In this document: positions 8,341 through 17,227 of the stretch, piece by piece | Position numbering within the stretch: position 1 is the first letter of the stretch | Layout of the letters: the number at the start of each line of letters is the position of its first letter | Assembly: GCF_001435375.1 (NCBI RefSeq) | Contig: NZ_AYYZ01000012.1 | Span: 1 to 64,000 of the forward strand | Origin: Ligilactobacillus araffinosus DSM 20653 | GTDB lineage: Bacteria; Bacillota; Bacilli; Lactobacillales; Lactobacillaceae | Length of the DNA: 64,000 nt | Direction: 5' to 3' | Notes under the pieces: model-generated | Databases searched by the model: none | Seen by the model: the letters and a program-made list of their open reading frames with translations, nothing else | Told to the model about the DNA's origin: nothing | Translations under genes and position numbers: made by a program

Positions 8341-8460
8341 TATAATCGGATTCCAAAACAAACGGAGCTACGACGCGAAGCTAGTAAAGTTCGAAAACTC
8401 CCAAATCTATGCGTTTTTCTGCTTTCCGTCACGCTCGTTTTTGACGTTTTGTCACCCCTT
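8341..8460 (-). repeat. Dispersed 3'-UTR repeat, copy 1 (after htrA)
   Basis: Read on the minus strand it begins within 10 bases of the htrA stop with GGGGTGACAAAAC, continues through AGATTTGGGAG and TTTTCGAACTT, and ends TTTGGAATCCGATTAT just before the terminator at 8299-8333. Copies 2 (27831-27939) and 3 (31154-31283) have the same parts in the same order and the same position relative to a minus-strand stop codon. Confidence 0.75.
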
Positions 8461-8462
8461 AC

Positions 8463-9788
8463 TTAATTTCCATCTTCATTTGTTGCTGCCGTCGTATTTT
8501 GATCGTTGGCTTCAAGCGTTAATCGGACCTTGGTCGTCTTTTCCTGACCGTTATGATAATATCCGATCTCAACGGTACTTCCAAGTTTATGGGCATAAAG
8601 CGCCTCACGTAAACTTGCTAAGCCAGTAACTTTTTTACCGCCCAGACTAATAATTACATCGCCTTTTTGAATTCCTGACCCCTTCAACGGCGAGTTATCG
8701 TTGATCTTGGCAACCACGATTCCACCCGTCACGCTTGACGGAAGGTTCAAGATACTTTGTTGTTGTTCTTCCGGAATATTAGCTAAGTCGATCAATGAAA
8801 TTCCAAGCGCTGGTCGAATCACCTTGCCGTTCGCAACTAACTGATTGATAATTGAAACCACTTCGTTACTTGGAATTGCAAAGCCCATTCCTTCGACCGA
8901 AGTTGATGAACCTGAGCCTGTCCCTGTACTTGAAAGTTTCATCGAGTTGATTCCAATCACCTGACCGGCTAAGTTGATCAATGGTCCCCCTGAATTTCCA
9001 GGGTTAATGGCCGCGTCAGTTTGAATAACCGTTTCTTGACCCGTTGTCACTCCTTGGCTATTCGTAACGTCGATCGTCCGCTTCTTAGCAGAGATAATTC
9101 CTTCCGTTAATGAAGTTGCATATTCAGACCCCAATGGCGAGCCAATCGCAAGGGCAGTCTGTCCAACCTGGATATCATCTGAATTTCCAAAGGAAGCAAC
9201 TTCCGTTACATCTTGAGCATTGATCTTCAAGACCGCTAAATCAGAAATTGCATCATGGCCCACAACTGTTGCCGGCAATTTCTTTCCGTTACTCATTAAC
9301 ACTTCAACCTTATTCGACCCCGCAATAACATGATTGTTCGTAACGATAAATGCTGTATTCCCCGTCTTTTTGTAAATGACCCCTGAGCCTTCGCTTTCAG
9401 AAGTCTCCTTGGCACTCTTTCCGCCGCCAAAGTTTCCAAAAAGCGAATCCAATGAGTTGTCTGATGAAGAATATGCTTCAACTGAAACCACGGCATTTTT
9501 AACCTTATTAAATGCCTTTGTTGCTTGATTGGTTTCCGTTACCTTGATGTTACTTGTAACAATTTTTCCTTTCCGGTTATCCTGGGTTACCGCTTGACTA
9601 GAATACCGGTTATAAACTGCACATCCGCCAATCACGATTCCGCCGCCAAGGATTCCGCCGGCCAATGCCACCAAAAAGACCTTTTTCAACGACATTGTTT
9701 TTTTCTTCGGTCGTTGGGGTGTCGGTTGCGGTTGTTCGATCTGATTATTTTCTGTGTAATCACCGCTATATTGATTTTTGTCACCCAT
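8463..9788 (-). CDS. htrA: HtrA/DegP-type serine protease
   Basis: A 441-residue membrane-anchored protease. One membrane segment (about 36-58), a Ser-rich linker, then a trypsin-like domain with catalytic His153 (TNNHVI), Asp183 (SDLAVL) and Ser266 (NPGNSGGP), and one PDZ domain (about 350-425). It degrades misfolded and secreted proteins at the outer face of the membrane. It lies after the walRKHIJ genes, the standard LAB arrangement, with its own 200-base upstream region and ribosome site. Transcripts would read through the 3'-UTR repeat into the hairpin at 8299-8333. Confidence 0.96.
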   Translation of the reverse strand: MGDKNQYSGDYTENNQIEQPQPTPQRPKKKTMSLKKVFLVALAGGILGGGIVIGGCAVYNRYSSQAVTQDNRKGKIVTSNIKVTETNQATKAFNKVKNAVVSVEAYSSSDNSLDSLFGNFGGGKSAKETSESEGSGVIYKKTGNTAFIVTNNHVIAGSNKVEVLMSNGKKLPATVVGHDAISDLAVLKINAQDVTEVASFGNSDDIQVGQTALAIGSPLGSEYATSLTEGIISAKKRTIDVTNSQGVTTGQETVIQTDAAINPGNSGGPLINLAGQVIGINSMKLSSTGTGSGSSTSVEGMGFAIPSNEVVSIINQLVANGKVIRPALGISLIDLANIPEEQQQSILNLPSSVTGGIVVAKINDNSPLKGSGIQKGDVIISLGGKKVTGLASLREALYAHKLGSTVEIGYYHNGQEKTTKVRLTLEANDQNTTAATNEDGN

Positions 9789-9941
9789 TAAGATCCACTC
9801 CCTTCTAACTTACTTTGATATCTCAAATTATAAAAACTAAATTTGAACACTTTATGAATAATATTCGTAAAATATCAAAGAAATTTAAACCTAAATATAA
9901 GAAAAAGTAATCGATGATTTAACCTTGTTTTCTTACTTAAA

Positions 9942-9967
9942 AAGACCACGACGAAGGTCGTAGTCTT
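9942..9967 (-). terminator. Terminator of the wal operon
   Basis: 11-bp stem AAGACcACGAC/GTCGTaGTCTT with 4-base loop, followed by TTTTT on the minus strand. Confidence 0.8.
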
Positions 9968-9996
9968 AATTAAAACTGATTTCAATTACCAATTAA

Positions 9997-10785
9997 TTAT
10001 AATTTCATTAGCGTAGTCGCCTGATCTGGACTGGTATCCCAAAGATGAAAATCATGTTCAACAGCTAAATCATGTTGCTTCATAATATTTTCAACCGTAA
10101 GATGCGCTAGTTCCTTAATATTGTTTTCCTTGCTTAAATGACCAAGAAAAATTTGTTTGGTATCATTGCCCAAAACATTGATTAACGCTCGAGCTCCATC
10201 TTCATTTGAAAGGTGACCGGTATCACCCATGATTCGTTGCTTTAATGCCCATGGATAAGGCCCCATTCGCAACATTTCCGTATCATGATTACATTCCATC
10301 AAAATCGCTTCGGCATCCTGAATAACACCCTCGACTCTTTCGGAAACGTATCCTGTATCAGTAACAATTGCAAACGAATGGCCTGCATGGTGTACCTCAT
10401 AAAATTGCGGATCAGCTGCATCATGCGATACTCCGAAACTTTCAACATCAAGATCGCCTAATGACAATACTTTCCCCGCTTCTAAAAGATGCTTCTGTGC
10501 CGGTTTGATTTCACCAATTTTTGGCGCCATAGCATCCCATGTCTTCTGGTTAGCATACACATCCATTCCATAACGCCGGGCCAAAACGCCGACACCCTTA
10601 CTATGATCTGTATGTTCATGCGTCACAAATAAACTATCAACATCATTTAACGTCCGTCCAATCGAGTTCATGAGTTCCTCGATTTTCTTTCCGGACAAGC
10701 CTGCATCAATTAAAATCTGATGTTCAGGCGTTTCGATGTACGTTGCATTTCCCGTACTTCCGCTTGCAAGGATACTGACTTGCAT
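9997..10785 (-). CDS. walJ: WalJ/YycJ metallo-beta-lactamase-fold hydrolase
   Basis: A 262-residue MBL-fold protein. The metal motif THEHTDHSKG (about residue 55) and the later TDTGYV and GHLSNE segments are present. WalJ/YycJ homologues are reported as DNA nucleases, possibly in replication-coupled repair. It is the last gene of the walRKHIJ cluster, about 46 bases after walI. Assignment combines motif, length and synteny. Confidence 0.93.
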   Translation of the reverse strand: MQVSILASGSTGNATYIETPEHQILIDAGLSGKKIEELMNSIGRTLNDVDSLFVTHEHTDHSKGVGVLARRYGMDVYANQKTWDAMAPKIGEIKPAQKHLLEAGKVLSLGDLDVESFGVSHDAADPQFYEVHHAGHSFAIVTDTGYVSERVEGVIQDAEAILMECNHDTEMLRMGPYPWALKQRIMGDTGHLSNEDGARALINVLGNDTKQIFLGHLSKENNIKELAHLTVENIMKQHDLAVEHDFHLWDTSPDQATTLMKL

Positions 10786-10831
10786 TACATCTTCTTGATT
10801 TTCCGTTTCGATCCGCCCCTTTCATTTCAGA

Positions 10832-11626
10832 TTAATTATCATCCATCACCGCTCCGGTAAAGGCATTGATTCGCCGGTAAATAATCGTTCCAGAAGCGTT
10901 GTTTTTAATTTCAAAAACCCAAGTTGGAATGTAAACCGTATTTCCGTTAACCGTCAGCATTTTTGAATATGCCAGGTTACTTGATTCAACCGTTGAATTG
11001 CTCGGAAGCTTATTATACTGGTATAGCCAAATCAAAGCCCGTTTTTGACTCAGAGTTTTCCGCGCCCCGCGCAACGTTTGCAAATTATCAAGGTGTCCCT
11101 GAGTATATCCTTGAACATAACCATTTTTTAAATGGAACCGAATTTGCCCGCCATTATCATAAAACGGTTCATCATTGACTTTTTGAGTATAAACAATCGT
11201 ATCCTTTGTTGAAAGGGCCTTACTGTATTGATAATCTTTCCCGTCAACGATTTGATTGGGATCATTCACGATCGATTTCAAAACCTTTTGCGGGTTATCA
11301 GCATTGACCTTGATCATCGTTGCAAAAGTTGAATTTAGCAGATTGCCGTTCATGCTCCAACTTTGATAACGAAGTTGACCAGCCTTATTTTTTAAATCAT
11401 CATTATTGGGGCTTGAAACATAGTATCCCGTCCCCGTTTCATTTGACGTTTCACCAATCGTAATCTGATCATCCCGCATGCTTTTCAGCACTGACACCGT
11501 GGTGTTCTCGGGATGATTGACCGTTGCATCCATTATTGGACCCTGCTTAAAATATGAAGAAACAAGAAAGACGTCTAGCATAATAAACGCGACAAAGAAG
11601 ATCCATTCAATTCGTTTAAAATTCAT
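10832..11626 (-). CDS. walI: WalI/YycI regulator of the WalK kinase
   Basis: A 264-residue protein with one N-terminal membrane helix (about 8-26) and an extracellular domain. In Bacillus, YycI and YycH form a membrane complex that modulates WalK. It lies 15 bases after walH with an AGGAGG ribosome site. Similarity is spread over the sequence (IEWIFFVAFIMLDVFL at the start, TWVFEIKN near the end). Order and topology make the call firm. Confidence 0.92.
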   Translation of the reverse strand: MNFKRIEWIFFVAFIMLDVFLVSSYFKQGPIMDATVNHPENTTVSVLKSMRDDQITIGETSNETGTGYYVSSPNNDDLKNKAGQLRYQSWSMNGNLLNSTFATMIKVNADNPQKVLKSIVNDPNQIVDGKDYQYSKALSTKDTIVYTQKVNDEPFYDNGGQIRFHLKNGYVQGYTQGHLDNLQTLRGARKTLSQKRALIWLYQYNKLPSNSTVESSNLAYSKMLTVNGNTVYIPTWVFEIKNNASGTIIYRRINAFTGAVMDDN

Positions 11627-11641
11627 TCTTGCTCCTCCTAA

Positions 11642-12973
11642 CTAATGATTCTGACTTAATGTTTGGTAATCGATCCAGTTACCGTTATACCGGATAAAGT
11701 ACGTCGGTGTCAGATCAACAACCATTTGTGAACCCGCATTTTGGGTCCATTGATAACCGACAATAATGCTCTTCACTTTTCCCAGGTTATAATTTTTGTC
11801 CTTCAACGTTTGCAAAACTTGACTGGTTGGCGGCAAATTAACGGTTTGGTTATTATTCGGTAATGGAACTTGCAAATCATCAACTGAGAACCGGTATTCG
11901 GTTGCGCCATTCGGTTGCATTCCGATCTCATACGTCCCATAAAAGTTCGGTGAAATAATCGGGTACCCATTAATGTAACTTTGATATGTTACTTGGTAAT
12001 GGTTTTCATCATAATTTTGATACCGAACATCGTCCAATGAGACTCCTAGATGACTTAAATTATCAAAGCCGTTTTTAAGGGCATCATTAAAACTGATCTT
12101 TTTGTCTTCATTTGCACGGCCTTCACGCGCATAGTTGACCGTTCCATCCTTGCTGTTAATAACCAATCGTTGCCCATTATCCGTCGTATACGTTGTTACC
12201 CCATTATGTTCCTTAGTTGCAATCGAATTTGAACTTGAAGCCCCCAATAAGTGAGTCACAAATAAACTCGAATTTTCCTTATTGATCAAGTAGCTGTATT
12301 TCGGAACCGTAACACCCTTCGGATAATTCTTAATATAACGGCCCTTACTGATCTCCTGATATTCGATCGGGGTTTGTTGAATATCCTTTGCCGTTACCCG
12401 CCGGTATACTTCAGCTGGGATTGAAGTCTTCAACCGCAACTTATATACCTTGTAGTTCACGTCATTTAACAAATAAATTTCCCGGTGATTGGCTGTCGGA
12501 AGCACAATATGCTGAAATCGCTGATTTTCATACTGCTTGGCAATATCTGAACGTCTAATCAGTTTTTCAAAAAGTCCAATCGATACCTGATTTGAATATG
12601 ACAAAATGATGTTGTCATTTTCAAGTAAATCCTTACGGTACGTATTAAAATCCTTATCATTTTGAACAGTGATCTGCTGAACCTCGATCTTTCGCAGATC
12701 CTTGCAAAGGTCACTGATCAAATTATCCTTACTGCTCGTTAGTTGAATCTGCTGCTTATTTTGCGTTATTGCAATTCCCGTTGGCGAATAGACATCGGCA
12801 AGGTCATAGTGAACCGTTGCATCTGCTGAATTGCCGGATTCATTCGTCGTTGTCGTTTGAGTTGTATTCCGATGAAAAGTTGCTGGATCAATCCAAATAA
12901 TGGCTGAGAAAACTAAACTGATGACCACTGCAATCAAAAGGCCAATGTGCAACAAATATTTTTTAATTTTCAT
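11642..12973 (-). CDS. walH: WalH/YycH regulator of the WalK kinase
   Basis: About 443 residues: a membrane helix starting MKIKKYLLHIGLLIAVV and a large extracellular domain. The open frame extends upstream to 13084, but the extra residues are not hydrophobic and overlap walK coding sequence; the ATG at 12973 has AGGAGG 9 bases upstream. It overlaps the walK stop by 11 bases, implying translational coupling. It pairs with WalI to restrain or tune WalK. Confidence 0.93.
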   Translation of the reverse strand: MKIKKYLLHIGLLIAVVISLVFSAIIWIDPATFHRNTTQTTTTNESGNSADATVHYDLADVYSPTGIAITQNKQQIQLTSSKDNLISDLCKDLRKIEVQQITVQNDKDFNTYRKDLLENDNIILSYSNQVSIGLFEKLIRRSDIAKQYENQRFQHIVLPTANHREIYLLNDVNYKVYKLRLKTSIPAEVYRRVTAKDIQQTPIEYQEISKGRYIKNYPKGVTVPKYSYLINKENSSLFVTHLLGASSSNSIATKEHNGVTTYTTDNGQRLVINSKDGTVNYAREGRANEDKKISFNDALKNGFDNLSHLGVSLDDVRYQNYDENHYQVTYQSYINGYPIISPNFYGTYEIGMQPNGATEYRFSVDDLQVPLPNNNQTVNLPPTSQVLQTLKDKNYNLGKVKSIIVGYQWTQNAGSQMVVDLTPTYFIRYNGNWIDYQTLSQNH

Positions 12974-14861
12974 CCCAAAGATCCTCCTCGTCATCGTCAT
13001 ATTCATGGTATGGAAGAGAGATGTAAAATGTCGTTCCCTGACCTTCAACACTGTCGGCCCAAATTTTACCGTGGTGCATTTCAATAACTTCCTTTGAAAT
13101 GGCCAGTCCTAAGCCGGTTCCGCCTTGAGCGCGTGACCGCGCCTTATCAACGCGGAAGAACCGGTCAAAGACATGATTCAAATCTTTCTTCGGAATTCCT
13201 AATCCCTGGTCTGAAATACTCAAAATAACGTGGTTTTGGGTTTCTAATAGCCGGCATGTAATTACCCCACCATTTGGCGAGTACTTAATCGCATTATTCA
13301 TAATATTATCAATTACCTGAATAAATTTATCCGTATCAATCTCAACCCAAAGGTCCTTCTTCGTAAAGTCGCGTTTGATCGTATAGTTTTTTGACTTGGT
13401 TGAATGCGTATCGTTATTATCCTTTTCAAGCATCATTTCAAACCGGTCAAGAACATAGTTGAACAGTTCATTCAAGTTGACCAGTTCAAGATCAAGCTTG
13501 ACCCTGCCAGAATCCATCCGCGATAGTTTCAACAAATCATTGATCATCCGAATCATCCGGTCCGTTTCCTCTTGCGTAACCTTCAAGAAGGATGGAGCTA
13601 CTTCCGGATCTTTCCATGCACCGTCATTTAACGCCTCAATATAACTCCGCATACTTGTCAATGGGGTCCGCAATTCGTGTGAAACGTTTGAAACAAATTG
13701 CCGCAATTCACGGTCAATTTTTTCCTGTTCGGTTACATCTCGCAAGACACAAACAATTCCCGAAATAAAGCCAGATTCCCGTTGAATAAGCGAGAAGTAC
13801 GCATGCAAAATTTGATCATGGTCATCCGCTGACATATCTAGCGTAATTTCCTCTTGATTTTCAAGTAAATCATGCAATGTGTGATCTTCACGAATATCAA
13901 GAACATCTAAAATTGATTTGCCAAGGGTATCTTCTTCATTCACATCAAGATAATCACATGCTGCCTGATTAATAATGTTAACTTTTCCGCGGCGGTTTGT
14001 CGCAATAACTCCATCAGACATGTGAGTCAGAACCGAATCCAACCGTCGCCGCTCAGACTCTGATTGTTCCTGCGACTCTTCAACCCGTACTGAAAGGTTG
14101 TTAACGGCTTCTGCCAATTGCCCCAGTTCGTCTTTCCCGTATACATGAACTTGCCCCGAATAATCCCCCTTCGCGATCCGGGCAGTTTGCTTTTTCATTT
14201 CATCGATTGGTCTAGTGATCGCACTTGATAAAATAATTGCTAACAAAAGACCGATGACCGTCGCTATCAACGCCGCCGTGGCAAAAATTGCAGTTACATT
14301 GTTTAATGAATCATAAACGCTCTCAAGGCTGGCACGGATATAAACCGCCCCCACAACCGCGTTCGTATTCCCCGTCGAGCTGAATAACGGGGTAATTGAA
14401 ATATAATACCGTTTATTGTCGCTGCGATCATACGTCATTTTTGAATATGTCCGCCCGTTATATAAAACCTGTTTAATGTCGCTATCAGTTGTCCGCTGTC
14501 CGACTAAAGAACGCTTATCAACGTCGTTATCGCCCCGAATATTTCCTTTTGCATCAACAACCTGAACATCGGTAATGTTGCTGTTATTAACGTCTTCCAA
14601 AATCATTCGAATCTTGGCATTCGCTTTTTGCGTGTCGCTTGAACTCAAATTTTGGGCAAGGGAATTATCAACGTACGACGACAATTCGACCCGTTGTTTA
14701 AATGTTTTTAAATTATCACTTTTCAATCGCTGAATAAAAACAGCCCCGACAATTTGAAACGCAATTAACAGTAAAAGCGCAAATACCAGGGCAATTTTAA
14801 AGTGGATCGATTGGAAAAAGTGAAGTTTTTCTTCTTTAACGTTTTGCTTTTCTTCACTCAC
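12963..14861 (-). CDS. walK: WalK (VicK/YycG) sensor histidine kinase
   Basis: A 632-residue kinase: membrane helices at about 22-43 and 190-211 flanking an extracellular sensor domain, HAMP (213-265), PAS (272-370), HisKA with phospho-acceptor His395 in SNVSHELRTP, and an HATPase domain (about 500-620). The start is GTG at 14861. WalK controls cell-wall hydrolase genes through WalR and is usually essential. It lies 27 bases after walR. The C-terminus is acidic (EYDDDEEDLWDEN). Confidence 0.97.
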   Translation of the reverse strand: MSEEKQNVKEEKLHFFQSIHFKIALVFALLLLIAFQIVGAVFIQRLKSDNLKTFKQRVELSSYVDNSLAQNLSSSDTQKANAKIRMILEDVNNSNITDVQVVDAKGNIRGDNDVDKRSLVGQRTTDSDIKQVLYNGRTYSKMTYDRSDNKRYYISITPLFSSTGNTNAVVGAVYIRASLESVYDSLNNVTAIFATAALIATVIGLLLAIILSSAITRPIDEMKKQTARIAKGDYSGQVHVYGKDELGQLAEAVNNLSVRVEESQEQSESERRRLDSVLTHMSDGVIATNRRGKVNIINQAACDYLDVNEEDTLGKSILDVLDIREDHTLHDLLENQEEITLDMSADDHDQILHAYFSLIQRESGFISGIVCVLRDVTEQEKIDRELRQFVSNVSHELRTPLTSMRSYIEALNDGAWKDPEVAPSFLKVTQEETDRMIRMINDLLKLSRMDSGRVKLDLELVNLNELFNYVLDRFEMMLEKDNNDTHSTKSKNYTIKRDFTKKDLWVEIDTDKFIQVIDNIMNNAIKYSPNGGVITCRLLETQNHVILSISDQGLGIPKKDLNHVFDRFFRVDKARSRAQGGTGLGLAISKEVIEMHHGKIWADSVEGQGTTFYISLPYHEYDDDEEDLWDEN

Positions 14862-14888
14862 TTTGATCTCAATCCTTTTGATTTAATT

Positions 14889-15605
14889 TTAATTTGTTTC
14901 TGGATTCCGCAAGTAGTATCCTACTCCGCGCCGGGTTACTAGCCAAATTGGACGGCTCGGATTATCTTCAATTTTTTCACGTAACCGGCGAACCGTAACG
15001 TCAACGGTACGAACATCACCAAAATAATCGTATCCCCATACGGTTTGAAGCAAATGTTCCCGGGTCATTACCTGACCAATGTGCTTTGCTAAGTAATAAA
15101 GCAATTCAAATTCCCGATGAGTCAATTCGATCTTTTCACCCCGCTTTGAAACCACGTAGGCATCCGGATGAATTACAAGATCACCAATTGCAATGTCATT
15201 GTTTTTGCTTTCTTCTTCTGCAGCTTGAGCTTCCGCCATTGTGGCTGATTGCCGCCGTAAGTTTGCCTTGACCCGGGCAACTAATTCTCGGTTTGAAAAC
15301 GGCTTGGTTACGTAGTCGTCAGCTCCCATCTCAAGGCCTAAAACCTTATCGATTTCGGCATCCTTAGCCGTAACCATAATAATCGGCATGTTGTGAGTCT
15401 TGCGCACTTCACGGGCAACTTCCAGTCCATCGATCTTTGGCAACATCAGGTCCAAAAGAATCAAGTCGGGATTAACTTCTTCAACTTTTTGCAAGGCTTC
15501 TTCACCATCATAGGCGGTGTAAACATCATAACCTTCTTTTTTTAAATTAAACTTAATAATATCGGAAATTGGTTTTTCATCATCGACAACTAAAATCTTT
15601 TTCAT
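14889..15605 (-). CDS. walR: WalR (VicR/YycF) response regulator
   Basis: A 238-residue OmpR/PhoB-type regulator: receiver with acidic DDE pocket, phospho-acceptor Asp52 (LLDLMLP) and Lys in YVTKPF, then a winged-helix DNA-binding domain (about 135-235). The frame could start at TTG 15611, but the ATG at 15605 is 9 bases after GGGAGG and begins MKKILVVDD, as in other WalR proteins. First gene of the operon; its promoter is at 15692-15720. Confidence 0.97.
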   Translation of the reverse strand: MKKILVVDDEKPISDIIKFNLKKEGYDVYTAYDGEEALQKVEEVNPDLILLDLMLPKIDGLEVAREVRKTHNMPIIMVTAKDAEIDKVLGLEMGADDYVTKPFSNRELVARVKANLRRQSATMAEAQAAEEESKNNDIAIGDLVIHPDAYVVSKRGEKIELTHREFELLYYLAKHIGQVMTREHLLQTVWGYDYFGDVRTVDVTVRRLREKIEDNPSRPIWLVTRRGVGYYLRNPETN

Positions 15606-15691
15606 AAGCAAATACCTCCCCCATTAAAATGGGTTTTCAGCGACTATTAAATAATCACCCGCCTCATCGAATTGAAAAATTCTCAGTCTCT

Positions 15692-15720
15692 ATTATAAAT
15701 CATCACCGAATGAAAACCAA
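15692..15720 (-). promoter_or_regulatory. SigA-type promoter of the wal operon
   Basis: On the minus strand: TTGGTT (15720-15715), 17-base spacer, TATAAT (15697-15692), about 87 bases before the walR start. Confidence 0.65.
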
Positions 15721-15776
15721 ACCATGAAAAAACGGTGATCTTCATCCGAAATTCTGACCGAACATTTTGAAAACTA

Positions 15777-16237
15777 TGCTATAATACAGTTAAGCTCTAG
15801 ACTTGGTTTTCAAAGTTTTCATTTATAAAACGATTAGTGAAAGTAGTTAGTGATTTTCACTTAAAGCAAATATGGCAAATTGACTTCTTTTATACATTCT
15901 CCAACAAATTTGTCACTGAGCTTTCAAGGAATAAATCATACATTCTCCCCTTTACTACTAACTACACTCACAGCTGGTAATTTTTAAAACTTACATGGTC
16001 AAATTAATAATCATCTCCGGAGTTTTTATTAATTTACATGAAGGTGCTTTAAGTATTCAAGTTAACTTCTGTTACCTCATACTTGGATGATTTAGATTAA
16101 CTTCACATGGCGGTTTTAATTTTTACCAGCTTTCGGTTTTATTGATGAAAGGTTGGAAAGTAATTCTAGGTGCGATAAAAACACAGAACAAAAAAAGTAA
16201 AAGGCTGTGACGAAAGTCCAGCCTCTTACTTTTATAA
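15777..16237 (+). ncRNA. Candidate non-coding transcript in the walR-GNAT gap
   Basis: The gene-free stretch 15606-16231 carries on the + strand an extended -10 (TGCTATAAT, 15777-15785) and ends in a hairpin (AAGTAAAAGGCTG/CAGCCTCTTACTT, about 16196-16233) with a T run. In between are AGTGAAA/TTTCACT, a 10-bp stem AAATTAATAA/TTATTAATTT around CTCCGGAG (about 16001-16036), and a twice-repeated ATACATTCTCC. No ORF has a ribosome site. No known RNA family is recognised; transcription is inferred from signals only. Confidence 0.35.
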
Positions 16238-16750
16238 ATTTAATTCATATCCCAAACGTTCTTGAACTTTATCCCCCTGATTAATGATTCCGCAATATTG
16301 AAATCCAGCTGACTTAATCAAGCTTTGCATTCGTTCATTCATTGCATGGGTGTCGATTCTGAAGTTTTGCATGCCCTGTTCGATTCCAATTGAAATTAAA
16401 TTACTCATCAAATAATTACTCAGATGCATTCCCCGAAATTCAGATGACAATGCTAACCGATGAATCGTTGCGTACGGTTGATCAGTTACGTTCCAATGGC
16501 CATCACTGAGATTTTGATAATTTGTCTGCGGATCATGTGCCAGGGTTGCTACTCCAGCAACTTGATCATTTACCATCAAAACCAAGCATTCATTTCGCTG
16601 AATATCAGTTTGAAAAACTTCCTTAGTGGGGTAACCATTTTGCCATTGCGGACTGCCGTCATTTTTTAGGAGTGCTTGCGCTTCATGAATAATTTCCATA
16701 ATTGATGATAGATCTCGTTGAGTGGCGTGCCGCAGGTAAATTAAACTCAT
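16232..16750 (-). CDS. GNAT-family N-acetyltransferase
   Basis: A 172-residue single-domain acetyltransferase. The acetyl-CoA loop is in motif A (LALSSEFRGMHLSNYLM, R-G-x-x-L form), preceded by VAGVATLAHDP and followed by a motif B segment, SLIKSAGFQYCGI. The substrate is unknown. It is monocistronic with a TGAGGAA ribosome site and shares a hairpin at its 3' end with any + strand transcript from the walR side. Confidence 0.88.
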   Translation of the reverse strand: MSLIYLRHATQRDLSSIMEIIHEAQALLKNDGSPQWQNGYPTKEVFQTDIQRNECLVLMVNDQVAGVATLAHDPQTNYQNLSDGHWNVTDQPYATIHRLALSSEFRGMHLSNYLMSNLISIGIEQGMQNFRIDTHAMNERMQSLIKSAGFQYCGIINQGDKVQERLGYELNL

Positions 16751-16850
16751 TTTAATTCCTCATTTCTTCTTTTCCGAAAATTAATTTATCCCTTAGTTTA
16801 GCCATTTTTAAGCCTTTTTTCAAATTTCTCAAAAAAATTTCAAAAAAAGC

Positions 16851-16879
16851 TTGCATTCATCTTCTATCCTTGATATTAT
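16851..16879 (+). promoter_or_regulatory. Promoter of tRNA-Lys
   Basis: TTGCAT (16851-16856), 17-base spacer, TATTAT (16874-16879) with an extended TG at 16871-16872. Confidence 0.7.
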
Positions 16880-16934
16880 ATTAATCGTCGATGAGATGTG
16901 AAAAGTTCTTATCGCTTATCAACTAAAGATTTAT

Positions 16935-17007
16935 GGGTGGTTAGCTCAGCTGGCAGAGCAACGGACTCTTAATCCGTGGGTCCAGGGTTCGATCCCCTGA
17001 CCACCCA
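16935..17007 (+). tRNA. tRNA-Lys, anticodon CTT
   Basis: A 73-base cloverleaf: acceptor GGGTGGT/ACCACCC, D arm GCTC/GAGC, anticodon stem ACGGA/TCCGT with loop CTCTTAA, T arm with GTTCGATC, discriminator A at 17007. CCA is not encoded. The anticodon CTT reads AAG lysine codons. Confidence 0.96.
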
Positions 17008-17014
17008 TCAGTGA

Positions 17015-17041
17015 AAGTCGTGATGTGATCACGGCTTTTTG
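17015..17041 (+). terminator. Terminator after tRNA-Lys
   Basis: 10-bp stem AAGTCGTGAT/ATCACGGCTT with 3-base loop and T run. Confidence 0.8.
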
Positions 17042-17061
17042 TTTTACCCAGTTCTTTTTCT

Positions 17062-17089
17062 TTGCACCTATCACCAAACTGCATATAAT
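17062..17089 (+). promoter_or_regulatory. Promoter of the metallothionein-like gene
   Basis: TTGCAC (17062-17067), 16-base spacer, TATAAT (17084-17089). The transcript would begin near 17096, immediately at the base of the structured leader. Confidence 0.6.
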
Positions 17090-17095
17090 TGAAAG

Positions 17096-17227
17096 TGTAA
17101 GGAGTTAGAAGCCCTGTGTTAGATGGTAAACAAGTGACCATATTGGAAGATTTATGTTTTCAAGTCAGGGTCGAGGCTCCTTATTTAATTTGAAAATAAA
17201 AGATTGAAATTCAAAGAAGGGTGTTCA
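17096..17227 (+). promoter_or_regulatory. Structured 5' leader of the metallothionein-like gene (candidate riboswitch or sensor RNA)
   Basis: Four helices can be drawn. P1 is TAAGGAG (17098-17104)/CTCCTTA (17177-17183). P2 is GCCCTG (17111-17116)/CAGGGT (17166-17171). P3 is ATGGT/ACCAT (17123-17127, 17137-17141). P4 is TTGGAA (17143-17148)/TTTCAA (17158-17163). P3 and P4 branch from P2 as a three-way junction, and P1 and P2 are joined by an asymmetric internal loop. Near the ribosome site TTTGAA/TTCAAA (17190-17195, 17210-17215) may also pair. No known riboswitch class fits by eye. Confidence 0.5.

Noticed and set aside
12974-13084. N-terminal extension of walH
   Set aside because: The open frame reaches 13084, but this part overlaps walK coding sequence, lacks the membrane helix start and has no ribosome site; the ATG at 12973 is well supported.
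15995-16090. 31-codon ORF in the walR-GNAT gap
   Set aside because: No ribosome site upstream and it crosses a predicted hairpin; no recognisable protein features.
16935-17007. Integration site at the tRNA-Lys 3' end
   Set aside because: No integrase, no repeated copy of the tRNA 3' end downstream and no foreign gene block were seen.
17098-17183. yybP-ykoY manganese riboswitch
   Set aside because: The AAGGAG...CTCCTT closing helix is similar, but the conserved L1 and L3 loop sequences and four-way junction are not present.
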